This document shows, piece after piece, positions 24,316 to 35,314 of a DNA stretch of 64,000 nt. This DNA is from Mrakia gelida (taxonomy: Eukaryota > Basidiomycota > Tremellomycetes > Cystofilobasidiales > Mrakiaceae): contig BRON01000021.1 of NCBI GenBank assembly GCA_024345305.1, positions 1 through 64,000 on the forward strand. Direction: 5' to 3'. A program made the position numbers and the translations under genes. The notes beneath the pieces were generated by a model. That model was not told the DNA's origin, made no database searches, and was given only the letters and a program-made list of their open reading frames with translations. The first letter of the stretch is position 1. Each line of letters starts with the position of its first letter.

Positions 24316-26565
24316 GTGTTGCAAGTCTCCCTCCGATCCGGATCCTCAGTCATCAAAACATTCGCGATGCTGGACTCTGGCGCTACGTCAAACTTCATCG
24401 ACACCTCCTTCGTCCTCACCCACTCTCTCGGAACCGTCGCCAAATCGGTCCCTCGAGAACTCGTCGTTGTAGACGGTCGTTCTATTTCTTCCGGCGCCGT
24501 CACCCACCACACTTCTCCACTCCCCTTCACCATCACCTCCTCGTCGCCCCTTCACTCTGAAACCCTCTCCTTCGACATCACTACCCTCGGATCCTACCCT
24601 CTCATCCTCGGAATCCCCTGGCTCAAGAAACACGAACCTTCAATCAGTTGGAGCACGCACTCGCTGGACTTCCTTTCGGACTTCTGCGACTCCAACTGCC
24701 TCCCACCGGTCACCTGTGAGAATTTAGGGCCCAAACAATAACCACTAATCACAGGCCTACTAAAAGGTTCAAGACGGTTACAAGAAACCGTCATTTGTTG
24801 GATGATATAGCCTGGTGGAATACGATTCCCTGACATCACCCATCGAAGGCTACGCTTCCCAACAGCCTCTACCTCCACTCCTCTCTCCTCACTTCCCTCG
24901 TCCTTCCTCCCTTCGTCGAAATCCGCTCGAGACACGACGCGCCGTGACGCGTCGATTTCACCAATTATTCCGTCGTCTCCTTCCTCGTCCACGCCTCGTA
25001 TCTCCGTCGTCTCCGCCGCCGCCTTCGCCCGAGCCACTGAGGAAGGAGGATTCAAGAACATCTACTCCCTTTCGGCCAACGCCTACTCCCCAGTCCCTTT
25101 CGGTATCTCTCCTCCTCGACCATCGGAAGAACCCTCTCCGGACCCTACCTTCGACCTCGACAAACATCTACCCCCCGAATTCCTTCCCTACCGCTCAGTT
25201 TTCGAAAAATCCTCGGCCCACCAACTCCCTCCTCATCGCCCCTACGACCTCAAGATCGAAATCGAACCCGGTTCAAGCCCTCCTGTCCAGCACATCTACG
25301 GACTCTCGTCCACCGAATTGGAAGCCCTCAAGACCTTCATCGACGAGAACCTCGAGAAAGGATTCATTCGACACTCCTCCTCTCCCGCTGGAGCTCCTAT
25401 CCTTTTCGTCAAGAAGAAGGACGGCTCCCTCCGGTTGTGCGTCGACTACCGAGGACTCAACAAACTCACCCTCAAGAACCGCTACCCGCTCCCACTCATC
25501 CCAGAATCCCTCGATCGCCTCTCCAAGGCTCGGTACTTCACCAAACTTGATCTCCGCGGCGCGTACAACCTCGTCCGGATCGCCCCAGGAGACGAATGGA
25601 AGACCGCCTTCCGCTGTCGCTACGGCCACTTCGAATACACCGTCATGCCCTTCGGCCTCACCAACGCCCCCGCGTCGTTCCAGCACTTTATGAACGACAC
25701 CCTTCGCCAGTACCTCGACATCTTCTGCATCGTCTACCTTGACGACATCCTCATCTACTCCGACTCCCTCACCGATCACACTCAACACGTCGCGACCATC
25801 CTCAAGGCTCTTCAAGAAGCACAACTCTGGGTCAAACCGGAAAAGTGTGAGTTCTACAAGGAGGAGGTTGACTTTCTCGGTTACGTCGTCGGTCGAAACG
25901 GAGTCCGGATGGACGAGAAGAAGGTCGCCGCTATTCTCGACTGGTCTCCTCCCTCCTCGGTCAAAGACGTCCAGGTCTTCCTCGGGTTCGCCAACTTCTA
26001 CCGCCGCTTCATACATCGATTCTCGGATATCGTCGCCCCCATCACCGCTCTTCTTCGTAAGGAAGCGGTGTTCCACTTCGGACCTGCCGCTCTCGCCGCC
26101 TTCGACGCGCTCAAAACCGCATTCACCACCGCCCCCATCCTCGCCGTCTTCGATCCCTCGCTTCCACTCCTCCTCGAAACCGACTCCTCCGACTTCGCCA
26201 TCGCCGGTGTTCTCTCTCAACGCTCCCCATCGAACAACTTCGACCATCCCATCGCCTTCTACTCTCGCAAACTCAACTCCGCCAAACTCAACTACGAAAT
26301 CCACGACAAGGAAATGCTCGCAATCGTCGAGTGCCTCAAGGAATGGCGACACTACTGCGAGGGACACCCCTCAACTCTCACCATCCACTCCGATCACGAG
26401 GCCCTTCAATATTTCAACTCGTCCAAGGTCCTCACTCGTCGCCAAGCTCGCTGGTGCGAACTCCTCGGAAACTACTCCTTCGTCATCCACTACAAGCCAG
26501 GAACCAAGATGGAACTTTCGGATGCCCTCTCGAGACGACGTTACCAACGGAAAGCCCGTGACTAA
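24316..26565 (+). pseudogene. G1 pol remnant: protease, reverse transcriptase, RNase H
   Basis: The protease motif MLDSGATSNFIDTSF is at about 24367. The frame is interrupted at 24715 by a 121-bp insertion, and further stops follow in the linker. From about 25070 the frame is open again through reverse transcriptase (YLDDILIYS near 25737) and RNase H (ETDSSDFAIAGVLSQ near 26175). It ends SDALSRR and then 7 foreign codons to a stop at 26565. Integrase is missing. The RT/RNase H stretch is still a 415-codon open frame, so the inactivating changes are mostly upstream. Confidence 0.9.
24715..24835 (-). mobile_element. 121-bp mini LTR inserted in G1 pol, with 5-bp target duplication
   Basis: The insertion is absent from the matching place in G2 (about 31450) and is flanked by TCACC at 24710-24714 and 24836-24840. 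On the minus strand it begins TGTCAGGGAATCG, identical to the first 13 bases of the Ty3-family LTR here, and ends CTCACA like that LTR. The middle differs and includes a small hairpin (24773-24779 with 24786-24792). It therefore looks like a miniature LTR of a non-autonomous relative mobilised by the same machinery. Confidence 0.85.
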
Positions 26566-26826
26566 GCGAGCTACAGAAACCAAGAGAAAGCACTAGAAAG
26601 ATCTATGAAGCCTCGACAATGATCCAACGACAGTATTTTCAACACTCCTCCTCATTGCGAGGCTGAACACTCCGGTCCCCTCCAATGAGATAAGCGAGAC
26701 TAGAAAAACTAACTATCCGACTGCAATCTGCCGAGCCCTTCCGCCGAACCTTCCCAGCTCCTCCCAAGGGATCCTGACTTCTTCCTCGAACAGGGAGGTC
26801 TTAAAACCCCCAATCCGAAGAGAAGT

Positions 26827-28453
26827 TTGCGGCGTCCTCCTTTCGCGTCTTCCTGCAGTCTCGCTCCCAATGAGAGTGAGACCCGCATCGGCGACAAGGT
26901 GACTCCGCACTCGGTTTGCGAAACGACAACGACGACGTCCAACGCTCAACCAATCACGAAAATCTTCACAACTCGTGTATCCCCCTCCGATCTCCCAAAG
27001 GATGGTCAAAGTCATCCCTCCTCCCTCTCCGAGAAAACTTCGGTCGAAGTCCTCGTCGGCCTCAGTGAAGGAATGACCGAAGCTCAAGGTCAACAACAAC
27101 TCCTTCCCTCCCCCATCCTCCCTCCCCAACCTCCCGTCCAAACGAGCATCCAACTTCCCTCGAGCTCAGGATCGGTCCCTACCTCTCCCTCTCCTCCCTC
27201 GAGGAGAGAAATCACCTCAACAGGACTGTCGCTTGTTAGACAGCTGGTTCTTCCCATCGTCCCCTCTGGTCCAACGACCGACGATGCATTCGAACCTCTC
27301 GGAGGACGCTCTGAGACTGTTGCCATGCTTTCGGGGGGGTCGGACGCGACCTCCCGAGCTCACCCAAAGCTGAGTTCAAACTCTCTCCAAACCTCATCGC
27401 AAACCATCGTAAACGAGAAGAGCTCACCATTCCGTGGTGTTGCTGCTTCCTCCTCCGCCGCCGTCCAAACCCCCTCCTCGACCTATACCATCCCACCTCC
27501 TCCTCCCAAAACCCCCGGAGCCGCCCTCAAGAGGCAAGTCATGGAACTCGAAATCAACGAACTCAAGGAGTCCCTCCGAGCTGAGAAACAAGACAACCAA
27601 CGTCTCGCCTCCGAGAACGTCCTCCTCAACGAACGTCTCGCCAAAACCCAGGAGATTCACTCGAACGTCGTCGTTCTTCGCGACCAGGAGGTCTCAGCTA
27701 CCATGGGAACCCTCGAGGCTTCGGAGGGGCAGGTGGAAGGGTTGAAGGCTCTCAGGTTGATCGACAAGGAGAGGATCGAGAAGTTGATGGAGAAGGAGGT
27801 GGAGCTGAGGTTCGAGATGGAGGTCAGGAAGAAGGAGCGAGGAGAGATGGAAAAGGAGATGGAGACGCTGAAGAAAGCTGCTCCTGAGGTACAGGCTGGT
27901 CGAGAAGAGGGTGGGCGCCGAGGAGATGGGGAGGAAGCGGAGGGTACCGGCGGTGCTTGGAGTACGATGGGGAGGAACGGACGCGTCTTGCAAGCTCCTC
28001 TCTCAGCTGCTCTCCCTAGGAGCCAACCCCTCGTGCTCGTCGATACTTTGGAGGAATCCAGGAGACTCGCCAAGCTCAATAACGTCGTCGTCTTCCAGCT
28101 CAAGGCCCCCCAGAACGCCTCCAACGCTGACCTCCTCAAACTCATCGACTTCCCCGACGCGCCCGTCCCCTCCTCCATCGTCAAACCAACTCACCCCTCG
28201 CCCCCATCACCCTCACCTTCGACACATCCCTCTCCAAGCACCTGTTCCTCGGACTCAACAAGTCTCGTCCGTTGGAGGAGCGCCTCCTCTGCCGATACGA
28301 CGAGACCGCTCAGCAGAGTGCGACGCGGCGAAGGGTGGTGGAGACAAAGCAGAGGATGGAGAAGGAGGGGAAGAAGATGGTTGCTCGGGGGGGAAAGCTG
28401 TTGGAGGTTGGAGAGGAAGGAGTAGAGAAGGAGGTGGAGGTGAGGGATGCCTG
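26827..28453 (+). pseudogene. LINE ORF1, nucleic-acid-binding protein with coiled coil, frameshifted
   Basis: No ATG marks the start clearly. The N-terminal half is Ser/Pro/Thr-rich. A coiled coil follows at about 27535-27890 (MELEINELKESLRAEKQDNQ and onward). After a spacer comes LNNVVVFQLKAPQNASNADL. The downstream part (KHLFLGLNKSRP, CRYDETAQQSATRRR) matches the L1 ORF1p RRM/C-terminal pattern but lies in another frame after about 28190, ending at 28453. A one-base change near 28190-28205 therefore broke the protein. ORF1p normally coats LINE RNA as a trimer. Confidence 0.7.
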
Positions 28454-28485
28454 AGATGGACGGGGAATTGAGAAGGAAACGAGGG

Positions 28486-29190
28486 CTGGCCGCCACCTTC
28501 GTCTCATCGCCTGGAACCTACATGGCGAATTCCTCTAAAACTTCACTGACTTCCCCGAATTTCTCTCCATCATCCTACCTTTCGACATCATCCTCTTCTC
28601 CGAAACCCACCTCCCTCCCGTCACTCCCAACGCCTTCAAAACTCCCGACGGCTTCACCTTCCTCTCCCTCCCTCGTCCCTCCGCCCCAGGTCGCTTCCAC
28701 GGCGGAGTCGCCGCTCTCTACCGATCCCACCTCCCACTCAAACTGCAACCTCTCACCTCCGAAGACTGCCTAGTCTTCGAACTCGGAACCCTCCTCCTTG
28801 TCCACCCCTACCTCCCTCCCGCCGACTCGACAAGAAACACACGTCTCAACCTGACTCCCTCCCTCGCCCTCTCCTCTCTTCTCACCACCCTCCATTCCCA
28901 CTCCCGCCCAATCCTACTCATGGGAGACCTCAGCCTTCGCACCAACAACCTTCAGTCTCGCCCTAACCATCCTCCCCGCCGTTCCCTCGACAACGTCTTC
29001 GTTCCAAAACGCGAAGGACGCGAGTTCGCTCATTCCCTCGGGGAGCTCGACCTGGTCATCCTCAACGGTACCGAGAAGGAGGGACCCTCGGGCATGTTCA
29101 CTTCCTACCAAAGCAACGGTTGTTCAGTGGCGGACTACGCCATCACCTCTCCCTCCCTCCTCACCTCCATCTCCAACTTCAACGTCTCAC
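28486..29190 (+). pseudogene. LINE ORF2 N-terminal part: AP endonuclease, first segment
   Basis: The reading RLIAWNLHGEFL is followed by an in-frame TAA (about 28537), then the frame continues with IILFSETHLPP (catalytic Glu region), GGVAALYRSHLPL, LLMGDLS (the usual GDFN is changed to GDLS), LDLVILNGT and CSVADYAITS. This order is that of the exonuclease-endonuclease-phosphatase fold used by L1-clade LINEs for target-primed reverse transcription. The frame stops at 29190, where the G2 LTR is inserted; its final SDH motif is found at 35690. Confidence 0.85.
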
Positions 29191-29546
29191 TGTCAGGGAA
29201 TCGCGTCGCGTCGTGACCCTGCTCCGGACCTTCCCTTCCCTTTCTTCTTTACCTAGTCATGGCGTTCTTCACCTCTTCTATACATAGTATTGTTCCTTCG
29301 GCTTCCTTCGCTTTCTCCCCGTAGTCTATAGTTGTTTCCCTTTGCGTCATCTTCCTTTGCGCAGTACTTTCTAGAACGTTCTCCCATCCCGAGTATAGAA
29401 GGGCCTTTTGCCCGCCTCTCTTTTGTTCTCTATCTTGAATCACCTTTGGATCTTACCTCGTCCTCGTTCCTCGATAAGCACCTGACTTCTCATCGTCGCG
29501 TCGCTCTCGCTCCCTCACCATCCCCGCTCCTCGCTCGATCCTCACA
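29191..29546 (+). repeat. 5' LTR of G2
   Basis: TGTCAGGG...CCTCACA, 356 bp, identical to the 3' LTR. A TATA-like GAGTATAGAAGGG lies near 29390-29402. It is followed by the leader TAATTCAAGATCAAC, where the primer-binding site should lie. Confidence 0.95.
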
Positions 29547-29693
29547 TAATTCAAGATCAACAAATCGGTCGCCTGCTTATCGAAGAACACCAAGCTCGCT
29601 TCCACTCCCTCGTCCAACACCACTTCGCCGTCCCCACAACTCCCTCCAACACCCTCGCACTACCACAGCCCACTAGAACAAAAAACAACATTC

Positions 29694-30794
29694 ATGTCGA
29701 ACCCCAACGCACTCCCAACCTTCAGCTCTGAACACCAGCCCAACACTCCAGAGTGGTTTGCCGACGCCCTCGCCTACCAGGCGAGACAGAACAAACTATC
29801 CAACAACGCCCTCCAAGAAACCTTCGAACAACAGCGTCAAGAAATCACCCAGTCTAACGCTCGACAAGAAGCCCTCACCCTCCTCCTCGCTCAACTCCAA
29901 GCTCAACTCGCCACCGCCACCACTCCCTCGCCAACCATCAACTCCTCCACTAAAGAACCCAAGGTCGCAGCTCCCACTCCGTTTACGGGTAAAGTCTCGG
30001 AGGCTCGGGAATTCATCATCAAGTGCGAGCTTGTCTTCAAAATCCAACCTCAATCCTACTCCTCCGACGCATCCAAAATCACCTACGTTATCACCTACCT
30101 CAAGGACGCCGCATTCCACTGGATCCGACCCGCTCTCGATCTCAAGGGCAACGAGGCTCCTCCCAGATGGTCTCAAGACTGGACTCTCTTCAAGCAGAAG
30201 TTCCTCCAGGACTTCGGAGACACCGACCTGATCGAAACCTCGCGTCGTTCCCTCGCCAGACTCAAGCAAACCGGATCCTGCAACTCCTACGCCATCGACT
30301 TCCGCCGGTTTGCCGCTCCCCTCGACTTGAGCGAGCAATCCCTTCGACACGCCTACTACGATGGACTCAAAGAAGACGTCAAGGACAGGATTCTGGACCC
30401 CCTTTCCACCGACTTCCCTGACCTTGAAACCCTCATCGCCACCTCGCTTCGATGGGACACCCTCCTCTACAACCGACGAAAACAACTCCCACCTACTTCC
30501 AAGTCCACAATCAACACCCCTCCTCCCTCGACTCCCCGCACCCCTGCACCCAGCTCTGGCCCAGTTCCCATGGACGTCGACGCGACGTCGCGCCCTCGAG
30601 GACACCTCACCGACGCCGAAAAACTTCGCCGACGGACCCTCGGACTCTGCGGTTACTGCGGAGGAGCTGGGCACTTCGCTATGGGTTGCCCCCTCGCAGC
30701 AGCTCGGCGTCAGACTCAAGTTTCAAGCCTAGAGTACGGATCCGACGCGCTCCCCTCCGCCACGGTCACTCCCCTCGCCACCACTGCCGATTGA
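29694..30794 (+). CDS. G2 Gag polyprotein
   Basis: 366 codons from an ATG 148 bases after the LTR. The N-terminal half has a Gln-rich helical stretch, and a retrotransposon capsid-like region follows (FTGKVSEAREFIIKCELVF onward). The CCHC zinc knuckle CGYCGGAGHFAMGC is at about 30650-30690. The protein forms the virus-like particle and binds element RNA. It ends with TGA at 30792-30794, and the pol frame continues in the same phase. Confidence 0.95.
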   Translation: MSNPNALPTFSSEHQPNTPEWFADALAYQARQNKLSNNALQETFEQQRQEITQSNARQEALTLLLAQLQAQLATATTPSPTINSSTKEPKVAAPTPFTGKVSEAREFIIKCELVFKIQPQSYSSDASKITYVITYLKDAAFHWIRPALDLKGNEAPPRWSQDWTLFKQKFLQDFGDTDLIETSRRSLARLKQTGSCNSYAIDFRRFAAPLDLSEQSLRHAYYDGLKEDVKDRILDPLSTDFPDLETLIATSLRWDTLLYNRRKQLPPTSKSTINTPPPSTPRTPAPSSGPVPMDVDATSRPRGHLTDAEKLRRRTLGLCGYCGGAGHFAMGCPLAAARRQTQVSSLEYGSDALPSATVTPLATTAD

Positions 30795-33700
30795 ATCCAT
30801 GGCCCCCCGACACCCACTCGAATCAGCAACTACCGGTCTTCGCCCTCGTCTTTGTCAACTACAACTCGCCCATCGTCACCACTTCACACCAGCATCCCTT
30901 CAACTTCCCATCCTCCCCCCGTTCGTCCCGAATCCTCCCAGCCTCTCGGAATCTCCTCCATTTCCCTCAACAACTCTCTCTCTCCCTTTTCCCATCCCAA
31001 TCCCTTCGAAATCCTCGCCCTCGAGACCATCTTCTCGGAAGAGGATCACTTGGTGCTGGAAGTCTCGCTCGGATCAGGACCCTCAGCGATCAAGTCCTTC
31101 GCCATGCTGGATTCCGGAGCAACCTCCAACTTCATCGATACCTCCTTCGTCACCGCCCACTCCCTCAAGACCATCCCCAAACTCAACCCTAGAGAACTCG
31201 TCGTCGTCGACGGTCGCCCCATCTCCTCCGGCGCCGTCACCCACCACACCTCCCCACTTCCCCTCTCCGTCACCTCCTATTCACCACTCCACTCCGAACT
31301 CATCTCCTTCGACATCACCACCCTCGGATCCTACCCCCTCATTCTTGGGATCCCCTGGCTAAAGAAACACGAACCGTCCATCAACTGGAGCTCACACTCC
31401 CTGGACTTCCTTTCCGACTTCTGCGACTACAGCTGCCTCCCGCCGGTCACGGATCGGAAACTCCGTTTCCCGACAGCTCCCACAACCACCCCACTTTCCT
31501 CCCTACCCTCGTCCTTCCATCCATCGCCGAAACCTCCACCACCCATCAAGCCCCGATCCTCGACGCGTCCCAACGCAGCGGCTCCCCCGCCTGCAATCTC
31601 GTCTCTCCCTCAAATCTCGATCATCTCCGCCGCTGCCTTCACCCAATCCGCCAAGGAGGGAGGCTTCAAAAACGTCTACTCCCTCTCAGCCAACTATTCC
31701 CCCGTCCCCGTCGTCATCTCTCCCCCTCGTTCAGAAGAGGAACCCTCCTCGGATCCAACCTTCGACCTCGACAAACACCTCCCCCCCGAATTCCTCCCCT
31801 ACCGCTCAGTCTTCGAAAAGTCCTCCGCCGACAAACTTCCCCCGCATCGACCCTACGACCTCAAAATCGAAACCGAACCAGGATTGACTCCCCCGTTTCA
31901 ACACATCTATGGACTCTCCGCCTCGGAACTCGACGCCCTCAAGATCTTCATCGACGAAAACCTCACCAAAGGGTTTATCCGGCATTCAACCTCACCCGCT
32001 GGAGCTCCCATCCTTTTCGTCAAAAAGAAGGACGGATCTCTTCGCCTTTGCGTTGACTACCGAGGACTCAACAAGATCACCCTCAAGAATCGCTACCCTC
32101 TCCCCCTCATCCCCGAATCCCTCGATCGACTCTCCAAGGCCAAGTTCCTCACCAAACTCGATCTTCGCGGAGCATACAACCTTGTCCGGATCGCTCCTGG
32201 AGACGAATGGAAAACCGCGTTCCGCTGTCGATACGGCCACTTCGAATACACCGTCATGCCCTTCGGCCTCACCAATGCCCCCGCATCCTTCCAACACTTC
32301 ATGAACGACACCCTTCGCCAGTACCTCGACATCTTCTGCATCGTCTACCTCGACGACATCCTCATCTACTCGAACTCCCGCGCGGAACACACCCGACACG
32401 TCTCCACCATCCTCAAGGCTCTTCAAGACGCTCAACTCTGGATCAAACCCGAGAAGTGCGAATTCTACAAGGAGGAGGTCGAGTTCCTCGGTTACGTCGT
32501 TGGTCGAAACGGAGTCCGAATGGATGAAAAAAAGGTCTCCGCTATCCTTGAATGGGCACCTCCCTCCTCGGTCAAGGACGTTCAAGTCTTCCTCGGATTC
32601 GCCAACTTCTACCGCCGCTTCATCCATCGTTTTTCGGACATCGTCGCCCCCATCACCGCTCTCCTGCGGAAAGGCGTCTCTTTCGACTTCGGACCCGCCG
32701 CCCTCAACGCGTTCAACAAACTCAAAATCGCATTCACTACCGCTCCCATCCTCGCCGTCTTCGATCCCTCGCTCCCACTCCTCCTCGAAACCGACGCCTC
32801 CGACTTCGCTATCGCTGGCGTTCTCTCCCAACAGTCCCAAACCGACAACTTCAACCACCCCATCGCCTTCCACTCTCGAAAACTCAATTCCGCCGAACTC
32901 AACTACGAAATTCACGACAAGGAGATGCTTGCCATCGTCGAATGCCTCAAGGAATGGAGACACTACTGCGAAGGACACCCGTCAACCCTCACCATCCACT
33001 CCGACCATGAGGCCCTGCAATACTTCAACTCGTCCAAGGTCCTCACGCGCCGACAAGCTCGCTGGTGCGAACTCCTCGGAAACTTCTCCTTTGTCATCCA
33101 CTACAAGCCAGGAACCAAAATGGAGCTTCCGGATGCCCTCTCAAGACGATCGGGTCTTTCTGAGGGGAGTAAAGCTTCCCAACAAGCTCCTCAACGCGTC
33201 CTCAAGCCCGGTCAGCTTGCCGACTGCCCTCCTACCCCTCCTCACCTCACCATCGCCCAGGGATCCCGACCGGTCCGAACAATCACTCGCCCCAATCGCT
33301 ATTCGGATCAAGAACTTCCCCCCCAGACCTCACGCCGTCCTCGTCCCTCGCTTTCGGAACCCCGTCCGCAACCCCCCTCAACCATCGTAATCTCCACTCC
33401 GCCGCCCTCCGACCAAAATCCCTCGTCCATCGAACCCTCGTCCCTCGAACCCTCGTCCCTCGCCCACAACCCTCGATCCGCCGATTTGGACCTCGACCCC
33501 GTCGACCGCGTCCGTCGCGCAACCACCCTCAAACCCTCGTCCATCGAACCCTCGTCCCTCGAACCCTCGTCCCTCGCCCACAACCCTCGATCCGCCGATT
33601 TGGACCTCGACCCCGTCGACCGCGTCCGTCGCGCAACCACCCTCGAACCCTCGTCCATCGAACCCTCGTCCCTCGAACCCTCGTCCATCGAACCCTCGTC

Positions 33701-35276
33701 CCTCGAACCCTCGTCCCTCGCCCACAACCCTCGACTCGCCGATTTGGATCCCGACCTTGTCGATCGCATCCGTTGTGCTACCTCTCTTGACCCTTCCCTC
33801 AACGAAATCGGCCAACTCCTCAGGAATCCGGTTCTCCCTCTCAAGTACAACAACTTCATCCTCCTTCGCGACTTTTCTCTTCATCCAACCCTCAATCTCA
33901 TCCTCTTCAAGGGACTCATCCGAGTACCCAACGACCACCAACTTCGCCTCGACATTGTTCGTTCCTGCCACAACACCCTCCTCGCTGGTCACCTAGGACG
34001 AACCAAGACCCACGACCTCCTCCGACGGTCCTTCATCTTCCCTCACGACGCCGAGTTTGTCGGATCCTACGTCTCAGGGTGCGACGCGTGTGCTCGTAAC
34101 AAGCCGTCGCGTCGCCTGCCCCTCGGTCTTCTCCAACCCATCCCGCCTCCTCTCGCTCCCTGGCGCCAAATCTCAATGGACGGAATCGTCAAGCTCCCCG
34201 TCTCGAACGGGTTCGACTGCATCCAAGTCTTTGTCGATCGCTTCTCCAAGATGGTCATCCTCGTCCCCTACAAGGAAGAGGGATTCGACGCGTCGGACCT
34301 CGCCAAGATGTACCTCAACCACGTCGTCGCTCATCACGGACTTCAAACGGATATCCTCTCGGATCGTGGAACCACCTTCACCTCCTCTTTCTTCACCTCG
34401 TTCATCAAGATGCTCGGGGTTCGTCCGCACTTCACTACGGCATTCCACCCCCAAGGAAACGGTCAAACGGAGAAGACGAATCAAGCGACGGAAACCTACC
34501 TTCGGATGTTCTGCGACTACCACCAATCGAACTGGTCGGATCTCCTCCCAACCTGCGGGTTCACTCTCAACAACTCCCGCTCCGCAACCACCCTTGAAAC
34601 TCCCTTCTTCGCCGACCACGGTTACCACCCACTCGCTCCTTCGGACTTCCTTCTTACATCCACCTCGCACAACCCCGCCGCCGACGCCGAGATCCTCGCT
34701 CTCGCCAACGTCCACTCGTCAATCCAAAAGTCCATCGTCCACGCCCAAGAGCTCCAGAAGCAGTACTACGACCGGAAACATCGAGCCCCCGTCAAACTAG
34801 ATCAAAACGGAGAAGAGGTCGACTTATTCAACGTCGGAGACCTCGTCTGGCTCAACTCTCGAAACATCGCCACTGCTCGACCCTCCTTCAAGCTCGACAC
34901 AAGGAACTTAGGTCCCTTCCCCATCGTCAAGAAGATATCTCCGATCACCTTTGTCCTGGACCTCCCTCCGACCCTCCAAGTCCATCCCGTCTTCCACGTC
35001 TCTCTCCTCCTCCCTCACACTGCCGGACTCCCCGATCAATACCAAGATCCAGCACCGGCTATCGAATTTGAGTCCCAGGAACTCTTCATCCCCGAACGGA
35101 TCCTTGATCATGAACATCGTCCTGACGGAACCTACTACCTCGTTCACTGGGAGGGCTATCAAGATATTGACGACACGTGGGAACCGGCCGACGGACTTGC
35201 TCGACTTCGAGTTCTCAACTCCTACCTCCGCTCCCATCCCGGCGCAAGACCTCGTCAACCTAAACTCGGATCGTAG
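30795..35276 (+). CDS. G2 Pol polyprotein (protease, RT, RNase H, integrase, chromodomain)
   Basis: The frame is open directly after the gag TGA and has no ATG near its start, so expression probably needs stop readthrough. Domains in order: aspartic protease with MLDSGATSNF (31103); reverse transcriptase with YLDDILIYS (about 32347); RNase H with ETDASDFAIAGVLSQ (32790); a linker with tandem repeats (33415-33760); integrase with the HHCC finger ending CDACARNK (34080) and the D-D-E core including ILSDRG and FHPQGNGQTEK; and a C-terminal chromodomain (YYLVHWEGYQDIDDTWEP, about 35135). Chromodomains steer chromovirus integration toward modified histones. About 1490 codons, typical for the group. 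Confidence 0.95.
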   Translation: MHGPPTPTRISNYRSSPSSLSTTTRPSSPLHTSIPSTSHPPPVRPESSQPLGISSISLNNSLSPFSHPNPFEILALETIFSEEDHLVLEVSLGSGPSAIKSFAMLDSGATSNFIDTSFVTAHSLKTIPKLNPRELVVVDGRPISSGAVTHHTSPLPLSVTSYSPLHSELISFDITTLGSYPLILGIPWLKKHEPSINWSSHSLDFLSDFCDYSCLPPVTDRKLRFPTAPTTTPLSSLPSSFHPSPKPPPPIKPRSSTRPNAAAPPPAISSLPQISIISAAAFTQSAKEGGFKNVYSLSANYSPVPVVISPPRSEEEPSSDPTFDLDKHLPPEFLPYRSVFEKSSADKLPPHRPYDLKIETEPGLTPPFQHIYGLSASELDALKIFIDENLTKGFIRHSTSPAGAPILFVKKKDGSLRLCVDYRGLNKITLKNRYPLPLIPESLDRLSKAKFLTKLDLRGAYNLVRIAPGDEWKTAFRCRYGHFEYTVMPFGLTNAPASFQHFMNDTLRQYLDIFCIVYLDDILIYSNSRAEHTRHVSTILKALQDAQLWIKPEKCEFYKEEVEFLGYVVGRNGVRMDEKKVSAILEWAPPSSVKDVQVFLGFANFYRRFIHRFSDIVAPITALLRKGVSFDFGPAALNAFNKLKIAFTTAPILAVFDPSLPLLLETDASDFAIAGVLSQQSQTDNFNHPIAFHSRKLNSAELNYEIHDKEMLAIVECLKEWRHYCEGHPSTLTIHSDHEALQYFNSSKVLTRRQARWCELLGNFSFVIHYKPGTKMELPDALSRRSGLSEGSKASQQAPQRVLKPGQLADCPPTPPHLTIAQGSRPVRTITRPNRYSDQELPPQTSRRPRPSLSEPRPQPPSTIVISTPPPSDQNPSSIEPSSLEPSSLAHNPRSADLDLDPVDRVRRATTLKPSSIEPSSLEPSSLAHNPRSADLDLDPVDRVRRATTLEPSSIEPSSLEPSSIEPSSLEPSSLAHNPRLADLDPDLVDRIRCATSLDPSLNEIGQLLRNPVLPLKYNNFILLRDFSLHPTLNLILFKGLIRVPNDHQLRLDIVRSCHNTLLAGHLGRTKTHDLLRRSFIFPHDAEFVGSYVSGCDACARNKPSRRLPLGLLQPIPPPLAPWRQISMDGIVKLPVSNGFDCIQVFVDRFSKMVILVPYKEEGFDASDLAKMYLNHVVAHHGLQTDILSDRGTTFTSSFFTSFIKMLGVRPHFTTAFHPQGNGQTEKTNQATETYLRMFCDYHQSNWSDLLPTCGFTLNNSRSATTLETPFFADHGYHPLAPSDFLLTSTSHNPAADAEILALANVHSSIQKSIVHAQELQKQYYDRKHRAPVKLDQNGEEVDLFNVGDLVWLNSRNIATARPSFKLDTRNLGPFPIVKKISPITFVLDLPPTLQVHPVFHVSLLLPHTAGLPDQYQDPAPAIEFESQELFIPERILDHEHRPDGTYYLVHWEGYQDIDDTWEPADGLARLRVLNSYLRSHPGARPRQPKLGS
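33415..33760 (+). repeat. In-frame minisatellite in the RNase H-integrase linker of G2
   Basis: A 114-base unit (38 residues: EPSSLAHNPRSADLDLDPVD and flanking SIEPSSLEPS) is repeated, with landmarks at 33461, 33575 and 33719. The last interval is 144 bases because a 30-base subunit is duplicated. All units keep the frame. The corresponding part of G1 is deleted, so spread within the family cannot be judged here. Confidence 0.9.
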
Positions 35277-35314
35277 GACGCTCGAGGGACCTTCGCGTCT
35301 TAGAGGGGGGCATA

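Larger units (their letters stand above)
22549..26540 (+). mobile_element. G1: decayed, 3'-truncated Ty3/gypsy retrotransposon
   Basis: A 353-bp 5' LTR (22549-22901) is followed by a gag frame, then protease, reverse transcriptase and RNase H. The element stops near 26540, just after the RNase H region, where it abuts LINE-like sequence; integrase, chromodomain and 3' LTR are absent. It is the same family as G2 (29191-35670) but clearly diverged. It carries a stop codon in gag, frame changes and a 121-bp LTR-like insertion, so it is dead. Confidence 0.9.
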
